DNA of 64,000 nucleotides from an uncultured Elusimicrobiales bacterium (GTDB lineage: Bacteria > Elusimicrobiota > Elusimicrobia > Elusimicrobiales > Elusimicrobiaceae). How positions within the stretch are numbered: the stretch's first letter is position 1; each line of letters opens with the position of its first letter. The stretch covers positions 124,001-188,000 of the forward strand of contig CALUXE010000002.1 of assembly GCA_944324675.1 (NCBI GenBank). Direction: 5' to 3'. Below, one piece after another: positions 33,001-41,099 of this stretch. The notes under the pieces are model-generated. The model was not told the origin of the DNA and made no database searches. It saw nothing but the letters and a program-made list of their open reading frames with translations. The translations under genes and the position numbers were made by a program.

Positions 33001-34491
33001 ATGACAGAGGAACTATTCGCAGAATTTTCCGCTTCCAGAACGCCCGGGCCGCAAGATTTCCCGGCGGGCAGAATGTTTATCCTTTTGCAGGACCCTTTTG
33101 GCTTGTGGTGTAATTTTCACGCCCCCAAAGAAGCGGCGGTGGAAGAACCCAATTTATACGAACATCTCCGCGGCAAAACGGACAAGAGCAACCGCGACGC
33201 GTGGATATACGCGCATTGTCCAAAAGTTACCGTTATAAACGGCTCGAGTGAGAGCGAAAAATTTAAGCGTACGCTTGAAGCTATGGCTAGAGGAGAGGAC
33301 GGAATTATAGGCGGCGTTCTTTGGGATTTAAGACGGCCCCGGGGCTTATACGGCAGCGTGAATTTGCTTTTCAAAGTAAATGAGGGCAAAAGCGTTTTCG
33401 GCGAATATCATTACAAAATAGTTCAGCTTAAGCGCGCGGGCGAACTTAAAGAGCATTATTCCATGCAGACCGCTTTAATGAACAATATCCTTGCCGAGAT
33501 ACAAAATTACAATCACGGTTCAGCCCTTTTTATTCTTAAGGAGAAAGAACAAATTTTAGATTGCGTTAGAGTTTTACCCCGCGCTTTGGAATATGTCGCG
33601 CAATGGCACGACATCAGGGAAAACAAACTTAGGCCCGAAGCGAAGAAGCCGCCGAAGGCCGCCCTCCCTCCTTGGCGGGTATACGCCAACGAATATGTTT
33701 TCAAGAACAAGGATTTGGTTCTCTTCCCTCATTTAAACGCGCAAATGCGCAATGTCTTAAGGGAAAACGGCCTTGCAAATTACGAGGAAGTATATAAAGC
33801 CGGCTTGGAAAAAATAAAGGATATTTTAAAAGAACCCGTCGCCGACGAGTCTTTGGCCGTGGAAACTTACGCGCACGCTTTGGCCTATCACAAAAATATG
33901 CCGGTTAGGCGCGACTTGTCTCATTGGCCGCCTGCCGTAAAAAAACGCAATTTGTATTTCGATTTTGAGGCGACGGAAACTTTCACCGCACGCAGTACAT
34001 CTTTTGTCTATCTTATAGGAATATGGGATAAGGAAGCGGATAAGTTCGTGTATTTTGTGGCTAGAAACGAGAGCGAGGAAGAAGTTATATTCAAGCAGTT
34101 TGCCGACTATGTCGGCCAAGACGAGGCGGCCTTGTACCATTGGACGGAGTACGAAGTTAAAAAGATGCGCTCTTTATGCGAAAAATATCCAAACATAAAA
34201 TCGGATTTGGAAAAACTTGTGTCTCTCTGCGTGGATCTGAAGATAGAGGTTGAAAAAGCCTTTTATCTGCCCGCGCCCAGCTTGTCTTTAAAAGCGGCCG
34301 CTCCCGCTTTCGGTTTTAGGTGGCGCCAAGACGACTGCGGCGCCATGGATAGTATGGTGTATTTTACAAATTGGCTTAAAACGGGCGATAAGGAGCGGCT
34401 GGAAAAGGTGCTGATGTACAATGAGGACGATTGCAAAGCCATGCTTTTTGTGGAGAATTATCTAAACGATAAAGAGGCTCTTTCTCTATGA
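33001..34491 (+). CDS. TM0106-family RecB-like protein with DEDD exonuclease-like C terminus
   Basis: 496 aa. The C-terminal third is an RNase H-fold, YprB-type 3'-5' exonuclease-like domain: NLYFDFEAT (D-x-E), a middle HWTEYEVKKM, SLCVDLKIEVEKAFY, LSLKAAAPAFGFRW and YNEDDCKAM. The N-terminal RecB-like nuclease region is recognisable but its catalytic residues seem lost: GSVNLLFKV where GxxDLL is usual and KIVQLKRAG where D-x-K is expected. A helix-hairpin-helix-like piece follows (NYEEVYKAGLEKIKDIL). Function is unknown; a nucleic-acid processing role is likely. It overlaps the next gene by 4 nt. Confidence 0.8.
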   Translation: MTEELFAEFSASRTPGPQDFPAGRMFILLQDPFGLWCNFHAPKEAAVEEPNLYEHLRGKTDKSNRDAWIYAHCPKVTVINGSSESEKFKRTLEAMARGEDGIIGGVLWDLRRPRGLYGSVNLLFKVNEGKSVFGEYHYKIVQLKRAGELKEHYSMQTALMNNILAEIQNYNHGSALFILKEKEQILDCVRVLPRALEYVAQWHDIRENKLRPEAKKPPKAALPPWRVYANEYVFKNKDLVLFPHLNAQMRNVLRENGLANYEEVYKAGLEKIKDILKEPVADESLAVETYAHALAYHKNMPVRRDLSHWPPAVKKRNLYFDFEATETFTARSTSFVYLIGIWDKEADKFVYFVARNESEEEVIFKQFADYVGQDEAALYHWTEYEVKKMRSLCEKYPNIKSDLEKLVSLCVDLKIEVEKAFYLPAPSLSLKAAAPAFGFRWRQDDCGAMDSMVYFTNWLKTGDKERLEKVLMYNEDDCKAMLFVENYLNDKEALSL

Positions 34492-35282
34492 AGAAAGAAT
34501 ACGAAATAATGATAAAAGCCGTAAAGCGTGCGGCGGCTTTGGCCAAACGTCGTATAGGCAAAGTGGGCTATGAGCTTAAAGGCAGTAGCAATTTGGTGAC
34601 GGCGGCGGATATAGCCTGCCAAAAAGAGATTGTAAAGATAATATCGAAAGCCTTTCCCGAGCACGCTTTTTTGGCTGAAGAAAAACAATCCGGCCTAAAA
34701 AAGGAAGGCCGCTATGTCTGGGTAATAGATCCGATAGACGGTACAACAAATTACGCGCATACTTTCGCGCATAGTGCGGTGTCGGTGGCCCTGACCGATA
34801 ACGGCGTGCCTATTATGGGTGCGGTTATGGACATTTTTAAAGGAGAGCTTTTTACCGCGGTTAAAGGCAAGGGCGCCAAACTCAACGGCAAAAAAATAAA
34901 AGTGTCTTCCGTAAGCAAGTTGAAAGACAGCCTTTTGATAACTGGTTTCCCGTATGATCGCGGGCCGATAAGGAAAATACATATCCCTATATTTACCGAT
35001 TTCCTTTTTGAAAGCCATGACGTTCGCCGCAGCGGCTCGGCAGCTTTGGACTGCTGCTGGATAGCCTGCGGCCGCGCCGACGGATATTGGGAATTTTCGA
35101 TAAATCCTTGGGACTGCTGCGCCGGTACTTTGATAATAAAAGAGGCCGGCGGCAAAGTGACAGACTTTAAGGGAAAGGATTTTGCCAAGCTGGAGCGATA
35201 CGGCGCGGAATTTTTGGGTACCAATGGAAAAATCCATAAAGAAATGCTAAAAATAATAAATAAAACTTTGGGGTGTTTATGA
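34488..35282 (+). CDS. suhB: Inositol monophosphatase family protein
   Basis: 264 aa Mg2+-dependent phosphatase. Metal ligands are visible in FLAEEKQSG, WVIDPIDGTTNYAH and the late NPWDCCAGTLIIKEAGG. The family dephosphorylates inositol-1-phosphate or related sugar phosphates; SuhB also has a role in rRNA transcription in E. coli. The substrate is not settled here. It overlaps its neighbours by 4 nt on both sides. Confidence 0.9.
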   Translation: MKKEYEIMIKAVKRAAALAKRRIGKVGYELKGSSNLVTAADIACQKEIVKIISKAFPEHAFLAEEKQSGLKKEGRYVWVIDPIDGTTNYAHTFAHSAVSVALTDNGVPIMGAVMDIFKGELFTAVKGKGAKLNGKKIKVSSVSKLKDSLLITGFPYDRGPIRKIHIPIFTDFLFESHDVRRSGSAALDCCWIACGRADGYWEFSINPWDCCAGTLIIKEAGGKVTDFKGKDFAKLERYGAEFLGTNGKIHKEMLKIINKTLGCL

Positions 35283-35731
35283 AAGTATCAAAGGTAAATC
35301 AATACAGCGTTTTTTTGATAAATGAGCCGGGCGCTTTAGAAAAATTCGCCGATTTGTTATGCTCGGCGGGGTTGGATATTTCCGGTTTATCTTCAGAGGT
35401 GCGCTATGAGGCGGCGGTGGTCAAATTCGTCTTAAGCGACGGCGAGTGCGGCAAACATGAAGTTCTTAACCTTATGACGCGCGGCGGTTACACCGCGGTA
35501 AAGACGGAAGCCATCAGCCTTGAAGTCGACAGCCGCCCCGGCATAATGGCGGAATTGGGCAGAGTTCTGAGCCGCAACAATATAAATATCAATACGATAT
35601 TCGGCAGTTCTTTCGCCGGTTCGCCCAGCAGAATATATTTGGTGGTTGACCAAATAGACAAAGCCCTGAAAGTGCTGGAAGGGGAATTTGCCTCCGAAGG
35701 CAATAAAACTCTTTTAAACGGAAAAAAGTAA
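35279..35731 (+). CDS. Tandem ACT-domain protein
   Basis: 150 aa with two ACT-like domains: QYSVFLINEPGALEKFADLL (residues about 7-70) and SLEVDSRPGIMAELGRVLSRNNI (about 76-140). Such small proteins are amino-acid-binding regulators. The ATG at 35279 overlaps the preceding stop (ATGA); a GTG 6 nt upstream is possible but less likely. The ligand is not known. Confidence 0.85.
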   Translation: MKVSKVNQYSVFLINEPGALEKFADLLCSAGLDISGLSSEVRYEAAVVKFVLSDGECGKHEVLNLMTRGGYTAVKTEAISLEVDSRPGIMAELGRVLSRNNININTIFGSSFAGSPSRIYLVVDQIDKALKVLEGEFASEGNKTLLNGKK

Positions 35732-35766
35732 AGTAAAAATATTCGCGAATATGGTAATATATCTAT

Positions 35767-36186
35767 ATGCCTACAATAATTATTAGCTTAGCGGGTTTCC
35801 TTCTGTGTTTGGTGCTCTTGTTTTATTTCGTGGCCAAGTACAGAGCTTGCGGCCCGAGAGAACAGGATAACGATTTGGACATTTTGGAGGAAGCTCCCTC
35901 CGCGGCGACGACAGCGGCTTTGGACGCGAGGCGCCTTTTCGCCAAAGGCGGAGCGGTAAACGCGCGCGAAGCGGCGGAAATTAAAGAGAAACTTAAAGAG
36001 CTGCACTATCGCATTGAAGAAATAAAACTGATAGAGGAAAAGCGCAATCTTGAGTTTTCCAAAGCGCTTGCCAAAATAGAGCAGCGTATAAATACCTTTG
36101 AAAACGAATACGTAAACAAGCTCCAGCCGACTCTTTACAGTCTTATCAACGAGCTTGAGAATATTCCGCGCCCCAAATCACAATAA
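35767..36186 (+). CDS. Small membrane-anchored coiled-coil protein
   Basis: 139 aa; I do not recognise the family. One N-terminal membrane helix (TIIISLAGFLLCLVLLFYFV) is followed by an acidic, Ala-rich linker and a long charged helix at about residues 60-125 with heptad spacing. A C-in topology is likely. There is no ribosome site; TAATAT lies 6 nt before the ATG, and the 35-nt gap upstream contains the palindrome AATATTCGCGAATAT. A terminator follows. Confidence 0.75.
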   Translation: MPTIIISLAGFLLCLVLLFYFVAKYRACGPREQDNDLDILEEAPSAATTAALDARRLFAKGGAVNAREAAEIKEKLKELHYRIEEIKLIEEKRNLEFSKALAKIEQRINTFENEYVNKLQPTLYSLINELENIPRPKSQ

Positions 36187-36200
36187 ATACCATTCTGCCG

Positions 36201-36233
36201 AAAAAAGAAGCGCTTTTTTAGCGCTTCTTTTTT
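36201..36233 (+). terminator. Rho-independent terminator after the coiled-coil gene
   Basis: Stem AAAAGAAGCGCT / AGCGCTTCTTTT with a T-rich loop and a T tail. The A-rich left arm means it could also work for the opposite strand, where def ends at 36311. Confidence 0.85.
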
Positions 36234-36310
36234 GTATGTTGTGCCCCCAGCGAGGCTGGGGGATGTTTATTTTTGTTTCTGAAAATATTGGCAGCCGACG
36301 CGGAGTTCTT

Positions 36311-36829
36311 TTACCATTTTCCCGCCAGAAGTTCTAGTTTCTTTCTGGCTTCGGCCTTTTCTGCGGGCGGGAGCAAATCTATAAACACCCGTCCGTTAAG
36401 ATGGTCTATTTCGTGCTGCATGATTATAGCCAAAAAACCGTCGGCTTTTATCTCTACAGGCATACCTTTTTCGTTAAGGTATTTTACGTTTATTTTCTGT
36501 GATCTCTTCACTTTTATATTCAACCCCGGAAACGATAAACAACCCTCGTTGCTCAGCACGCCGCCTTCCTGGCGTGATATTTCCGGATTGATTAAAACAA
36601 ATCTTTTGTATTTTTCGCCTTCCTCGTCAAGCGGATACATTATCACGGCTATTGACAAATCCAGCCCCACCTGCGGCGCGGCAAGCCCTACTCCGTTCAT
36701 CGCAAGGCAGGTTTGCGTCATATCGCTGATTATTTTTGGCAGCTTCTTTTCCATAAGATTAAAGTTTACGCGCTGCGTCTTTTTGTTTAAAATATCTTCG
36801 CCGTATTTATATATTTTCAATATAGCCAT
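36311..36829 (-). CDS. def: Peptide deformylase
   Basis: 172 aa. All three motifs are intact: GVGLAAPQVG, EGCLSFPG and QHEIDHLNG, giving the metal ligands Cys and two His and the catalytic Glu. It removes the formyl group from new proteins. The start follows the stop of the permease gene by 2 nt in the same direction, so it is the last gene of the EIIA-permease-def unit. Confidence 0.97.
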   Translation of the reverse strand: MAILKIYKYGEDILNKKTQRVNFNLMEKKLPKIISDMTQTCLAMNGVGLAAPQVGLDLSIAVIMYPLDEEGEKYKRFVLINPEISRQEGGVLSNEGCLSFPGLNIKVKRSQKINVKYLNEKGMPVEIKADGFLAIIMQHEIDHLNGRVFIDLLPPAEKAEARKKLELLAGKW

Positions 36830-36831
36830 AG

Positions 36832-38859
36832 TTAAAATTTATAGGAAACTTCCCTGCCCTCCCAAAGTATTCTGGCCGTCATGGGGACATGCGGCCGTCC
36901 GTTTTGCAGTACGCCCCAAGCCATGGCCAAACGTTCCATTTGGTCATGCGCGCCATATGAGCCGGAAACACCCATAATTATTTCCTTGGCTTTGGCCGCG
37001 AGCGCCACTTGGCTGATGGCGTAAAAAACCTCGTTGCTGTTGATTTCTATGGGGAAAACTTCGCGTCCGTATTTTTCCGCCGTTAGAATAATATTGGTAA
37101 AGAGTTCGTTTTCGTCTACGGGCTTTGCCATTTCCCTTTTGCCTATACGCCAATGTTCAACAGGTTTGACATAGAGTACTATTATATCCGTTTCATCGTC
37201 TTTTAAATCTTTTAGCACCGCGTCGAGCGGATACATGTTTTCCGGATCGCGCATCGCCACCAGTATTCGGTTCTCGCTGTTTAGGGCGGACAAAGCCTTT
37301 TCCAAGGTATCCGTTTCCGTATGATTTAGTTTCTCGCGGTGCCCTTCCTCAAAAATATCGTTGGCTTTTTGCGCGTTTAATCTTTCCGATACGCTGAATA
37401 TCAAAAAGAAAAACGCCGCAAAAGATATGCCCGTAACCGCCGCCACCTGCTTGGTAATCAAATTGGTAAGCGCCAATAATACTACCACTAGCACAACCAA
37501 GATGCCCCCTACGGGTATCAAGTAATGGTCGAACTTTATGTTGAAGGGCATAAGGAAAAGGCGCTTTCTTTCCCGCTCCTTAAAGCGCAGAACCACTATG
37601 GAGGCCAATTCGAATACGAAACTCCACAGAACCCCGAAGGCGTAAGCCTGGCCTATCAGATATAAATTGCCTCTGGAAAACAATATTACCATAATCTGCA
37701 TTACGCAGATCATGTTAATCATGTGATAGGTAGTGCCGTATTGGGGGTGTATTTTACGGAACCAATCGGTTAATATGCCTGTTTCGGCCATTCTGTTCAT
37801 AATGCCGTTCGCGCCTATTATAGAAGTGTTTACCGCGCCGGAAAGCATTACCGCGCCCGCCGCCACTATACAGGCCTGTAATATCAATTTGAACACCGTC
37901 GGCCCGCTTAAATTCATCGCCAAGCCCGCAAGTAGATTGTTTTGATATTTCGTAACCATAAGCTCGGGGGGGATGATCAGAGCGGCCAAAAAAGTCAGCC
38001 CTCCGGTAAATACCAAGGCGAATACAAATATTATAAGGGCCGCCTTCTTTAGATTTTCTATCTTGGGATACTCTATTTCCCTAAATACTTGCGCTAATGT
38101 TTCTATCCCGCTTAAGGCCAATACGGAATGGCCCAGAGCCATCAGTACGCCGAATATCCCTATATGCTTCAGAAACGGAATATCCGCGGCCCAGCCCAAA
38201 GAATGCTCGTTAAAATGCGGTTTTAGAGGGGGAATGGATATATTGTCTTTTATAAACAAAGTGATAAGCGCCCATACCACCACTATCGCGCATACCATTA
38301 CCGAAAATTTTATGATGCGAGAACTCTTCTCGCTGGAGTCTTCTATGCCTTTGATGTTTTGATACCAAAAGTATACGGTTACCGCTATAGCGAATAATAT
38401 GGAGAAGCCATCTCCCCGCAAAGTCATGTCCGCGTTTATAAACTCCAGTATCGAGTTTATAAAGCCCACTATATACTGCCCCGCGGATATGCCGCTGATA
38501 GGCCCCGTGAGAAGAAAATCAAATAATATGGCCGCCGTAGCCAGCTTCGCGGCGTTTTCTCCAAGCCCTGCTTTGACTACGGGAAATATGCCGCCCCGGG
38601 TAAACATGGAGCAGGCTTCCATATACATAAGCAAAATAGGCCCAGCGAAGATCATTATCGCCAATATGTACCAGGGGAAGGCGGGGCCTATGGCGTTCAT
38701 TGCTATGCTGCCGGCATAAAACGCGCTTGATCCGAAATCGCACAGCACTATAGCCGCCGCTTTCCAAAAGGTTATAAAAGTCAGCATGGCGGTCGTCATT
38801 ACGACTACGCCTTTAAGTTTAAATCTGCTTGTTTTTTCCGCTGGCGGTTCTTGGGTCAT
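36832..38859 (-). CDS. APC-family amino-acid permease with USP-like C-terminal domain
   Basis: 675 aa. About 12-14 membrane helices fill residues about 15-480, in the style of APC-superfamily amino-acid transporters (AMNAIGPAFPWYILAIMIFAGP, ALSGIETLAQVFREIEYPK). The cytoplasmic tail (about 520-675) resembles a universal stress protein fold: ENRILVAMRDPENMY, DIIVLYVKP and AKEIIMGVSGSYG. The tail probably regulates transport. Which amino acid is carried is not readable. The gene follows the EIIA-like gene by 6 nt, which suggests that the pair works together. Confidence 0.87.
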   Translation of the reverse strand: MTQEPPAEKTSRFKLKGVVVMTTAMLTFITFWKAAAIVLCDFGSSAFYAGSIAMNAIGPAFPWYILAIMIFAGPILLMYMEACSMFTRGGIFPVVKAGLGENAAKLATAAILFDFLLTGPISGISAGQYIVGFINSILEFINADMTLRGDGFSILFAIAVTVYFWYQNIKGIEDSSEKSSRIIKFSVMVCAIVVVWALITLFIKDNISIPPLKPHFNEHSLGWAADIPFLKHIGIFGVLMALGHSVLALSGIETLAQVFREIEYPKIENLKKAALIIFVFALVFTGGLTFLAALIIPPELMVTKYQNNLLAGLAMNLSGPTVFKLILQACIVAAGAVMLSGAVNTSIIGANGIMNRMAETGILTDWFRKIHPQYGTTYHMINMICVMQIMVILFSRGNLYLIGQAYAFGVLWSFVFELASIVVLRFKERERKRLFLMPFNIKFDHYLIPVGGILVVLVVVLLALTNLITKQVAAVTGISFAAFFFLIFSVSERLNAQKANDIFEEGHREKLNHTETDTLEKALSALNSENRILVAMRDPENMYPLDAVLKDLKDDETDIIVLYVKPVEHWRIGKREMAKPVDENELFTNIILTAEKYGREVFPIEINSNEVFYAISQVALAAKAKEIIMGVSGSYGAHDQMERLAMAWGVLQNGRPHVPMTARILWEGREVSYKF

Positions 38860-38865
38860 AATGGG

Positions 38866-39324
38866 TTAGAGCGAAACTTTCTTTAAAAGACTGCTTTTAT
38901 CGGTCGTTTCCGATAAGTCTTTTATAAAAGAGGAGCTAAATTTTTCGGCCAAAGCGGCCAAAAGTTTTAGGTGGTTGGGAAAGTAAGCCTGCCCCGCGGG
39001 CGAAAAGAAAAGAAACATTGCCTTTACCTCAAGTCCGTAGTCGTCTTTTATTGGGGTCGGCAATACCGCCAAAGCCGCTTGAAAAGCGTCCAAGTCTTCA
39101 ACTCTGGCATGGGGAATGCTTAATCCGGTATCCAGCGTAGTGCTGATACCTTGCTCCCTCTTTAACACGGAAGACAGCACTTCGTCTTCGTTTAAACTGG
39201 GCAGGTCGGAGCAAATCGAACGCACCAACTTGGAAACCAAGTCCGCCTTGGTTATGTCTTCCCTTATGATGAATATTCTGTTTTCGTTAAGTATCAAAGG
39301 GATATTGTTGTTTTGCTTATCCAT
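38866..39324 (-). CDS. PTS EIIA (PtsN/fructose-type) domain protein
   Basis: 152 aa, a single EIIA domain of the nitrogen/fructose type. The phospho-acceptor is H72 in SIPHARVED, and a FFSPAGQAYFPNHLKLLAALA segment matches the family. No EIIB or EIIC gene is adjacent; instead an amino-acid permease with a USP tail follows 6 nt later. A regulatory role on that permease is likely. The promoter lies just upstream and the leader is very short. Confidence 0.88.
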   Translation of the reverse strand: MDKQNNNIPLILNENRIFIIREDITKADLVSKLVRSICSDLPSLNEDEVLSSVLKREQGISTTLDTGLSIPHARVEDLDAFQAALAVLPTPIKDDYGLEVKAMFLFFSPAGQAYFPNHLKLLAALAEKFSSSFIKDLSETTDKSSLLKKVSL

Positions 39325-39336
39325 ACTTAAAAATAT

Positions 39337-39365
39337 ATAGTAACAAAACGATTTCTCATAGTCAA
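39337..39365 (-). promoter_or_regulatory. Promoter of the EIIA-permease-def unit
   Basis: On the minus strand TTGACT (39360-39365), 17 nt, TACTAT (39337-39342), then 12 nt to the ATG at 39324. A TATATT also lies 7 nt before the ATG. There is no ribosome site, so the leader would be 0-5 nt. Confidence 0.6.
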
Positions 39366-39426
39366 GGCCGGCCGCCCCTTGGGAAGCCCCCGGATTTACC
39401 CGCTTTGAAAGTTTTTATACTGAGAA

Positions 39427-39466
39427 TAATAAAGGCCGCCTTTCTAAGGGGCAGCCTTTATCAGAT
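39427..39466 (-). terminator. Probable terminator after the TldD/TldE-like pair
   Basis: ATAAAGGC-GCC type inverted repeat (39429-39441 with 39451-39461) with one mismatch, read on the minus strand and followed by a weak TTTATTATT tract. It lies directly after the stop at 39470. Confidence 0.5.
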
Positions 39467-39469
39467 CGT

Positions 39470-41098
39470 TTAGTCCATGGGAGGCTTTTCCAGCTTAGGC
39501 GGCTTTTTGTTTTCCGTTTGGCTTTCTTTGAGTTCCATTTCGCTTAAGAGTACCGAAGGCGATATTATGGAATAAGGCGGCTCTAGGGTGGAGATAAAGT
39601 TGAAGACGTTTAAATCGTCTCCCGCGGCGATTATGTCCCTTAAAGTTCTTGTCGAAAGGGAGGGCATTTCCAAGCCGTGGGTTAAGGTTTCTTCGCCGGT
39701 CTTGGCGTTCACTTTATAGGCTATTATATTTGGGGTGTCAAAACGGCGGATTATATAGCAATAATCCAAATTCTCTTTGCGGCAGCTTTTCATCAGTTCT
39801 TCCTTAAGTTCCTTCTTTGAATAGGTTTTTTGCGCTAGGAAAAATAAATTGCCGACCGAGGCTTGCGCGAAAAGCTTTTCGTCGTTGAAACCAAGGCGGG
39901 CGTGGCCGTTTGTTTCGCCGGAGCTTCTTGTCGCGGGCAGTTCCGTCAGCTTTCCGTTCTTGACTATTTGCAGTTTTTTCGGCGCTACTCCCTCGTCATC
40001 CACTTTGTAAGCGCCCGCGAGTTTTCTCCCGTTAAAAGATTTCGCTTGAGGATCATCTATAACATGGAAGTTGGAGGGCATAATTCTAAGGCCTTTTTTC
40101 TGGGCGAAGTCGCCCATATTATAGTCTATATCGCGGTTAAGGGAAAGAACTTTCTTGGTTTTTTGGGCATTTTTGGCGAAAACCTTATTAAACAAAGCCG
40201 CCGCGGCTTCTTCTTCAAGCAGTACGGGGCCTATATAGGCGCCGCCTTTCGGAGAATTAACCGCGTTTTGTATTTCCAAAGAGAAATCCTTCGCTATTTT
40301 TATCAGGTTTTCTTTTGAAGGCAGTTCCGACAGGTCCTTAAATGTCATTGATTTTGATAAAATCAAAGGAAAACCCTCAGGGGTATCGGCTTGCGCGCTT
40401 AAATATATGTTTATGCCGGAGTCGTCTTTTATGTATTCTGATCCCTCACTGGATAGGTAGAATGTCGGTTCCTGCCAGATGCGTATGCGGGTATAAAACC
40501 TTTTGATCTCTTTAACATTGCCTTGGGCGGACATTTCTTCAGCCAGGGAAACAAGATAGTCTTTATCGAAAGGTTTAAAGTCCAATAAAGGTTTGTCGGA
40601 GGATATTTCCGCTTTTGAGAAGTCAGGATTTTCCTGTTTTAAATCCTTCTTCTTTAGGTAGGCCAATTTCTTCGCGTATTGGTCTAGAGCTTTTTTATAG
40701 GCTTGGTCGCTTTTTAGCCATAAGGCTCTTCTTAAGCTGCCGTAAGATAAGCTGGGGAGCTGACCGCCGGCCGTTGTTAAGACAGTGTTCTCAAAAAAGC
40801 TGCTGTCTGTTTTTTCGTCGCCTACCCTCATCATTACGCTTACGCCGATATCGCCTTGCGAAGAAACGTCAACCAATTCCTCTCCCATAAAAGCATTGAC
40901 CGAGAATAATTCCTGTATCTTGACTTTATAAGTCGCGAAATAAGGTTGGGGCATTCCTTTTGTTTGAAGACTTTTCATCGTGCGGGCCATCTCGTCGCGC
41001 ATGGCTTTAAAAACGGTTTCTTGCGCGCTTTTTAAGTCTAATCCGTTTAAAGGGACGATAAAAAATAATGCGATTATTAAAATTAAAATTTTCTTCAT
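39470..41098 (-). CDS. Exported TldE/PmbA-like protein without metal motif
   Basis: 542 aa with an N-terminal signal peptide (KKILILIIALFFIVPLNGLD). The overall layout matches the TldD/PmbA fold: GVSVMMRVGD near 90, a conserved GPVLLEEEAAAALFNKVFAK segment near 295 and a late AGDDLNVFNFISTLEPPYS. The position of the zinc motif HExxxH in its neighbour is FNKVFAK here, so it is metal-free like TldE/PmbA. It starts 2 nt after the TldD-like gene with a GGGAGG ribosome site. A heterodimer with that protein is likely, outside the cytoplasm. Confidence 0.82.
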   Translation of the reverse strand: MKKILILIIALFFIVPLNGLDLKSAQETVFKAMRDEMARTMKSLQTKGMPQPYFATYKVKIQELFSVNAFMGEELVDVSSQGDIGVSVMMRVGDEKTDSSFFENTVLTTAGGQLPSLSYGSLRRALWLKSDQAYKKALDQYAKKLAYLKKKDLKQENPDFSKAEISSDKPLLDFKPFDKDYLVSLAEEMSAQGNVKEIKRFYTRIRIWQEPTFYLSSEGSEYIKDDSGINIYLSAQADTPEGFPLILSKSMTFKDLSELPSKENLIKIAKDFSLEIQNAVNSPKGGAYIGPVLLEEEAAAALFNKVFAKNAQKTKKVLSLNRDIDYNMGDFAQKKGLRIMPSNFHVIDDPQAKSFNGRKLAGAYKVDDEGVAPKKLQIVKNGKLTELPATRSSGETNGHARLGFNDEKLFAQASVGNLFFLAQKTYSKKELKEELMKSCRKENLDYCYIIRRFDTPNIIAYKVNAKTGEETLTHGLEMPSLSTRTLRDIIAAGDDLNVFNFISTLEPPYSIISPSVLLSEMELKESQTENKKPPKLEKPPMD

Positions 41099-41099
41099 T

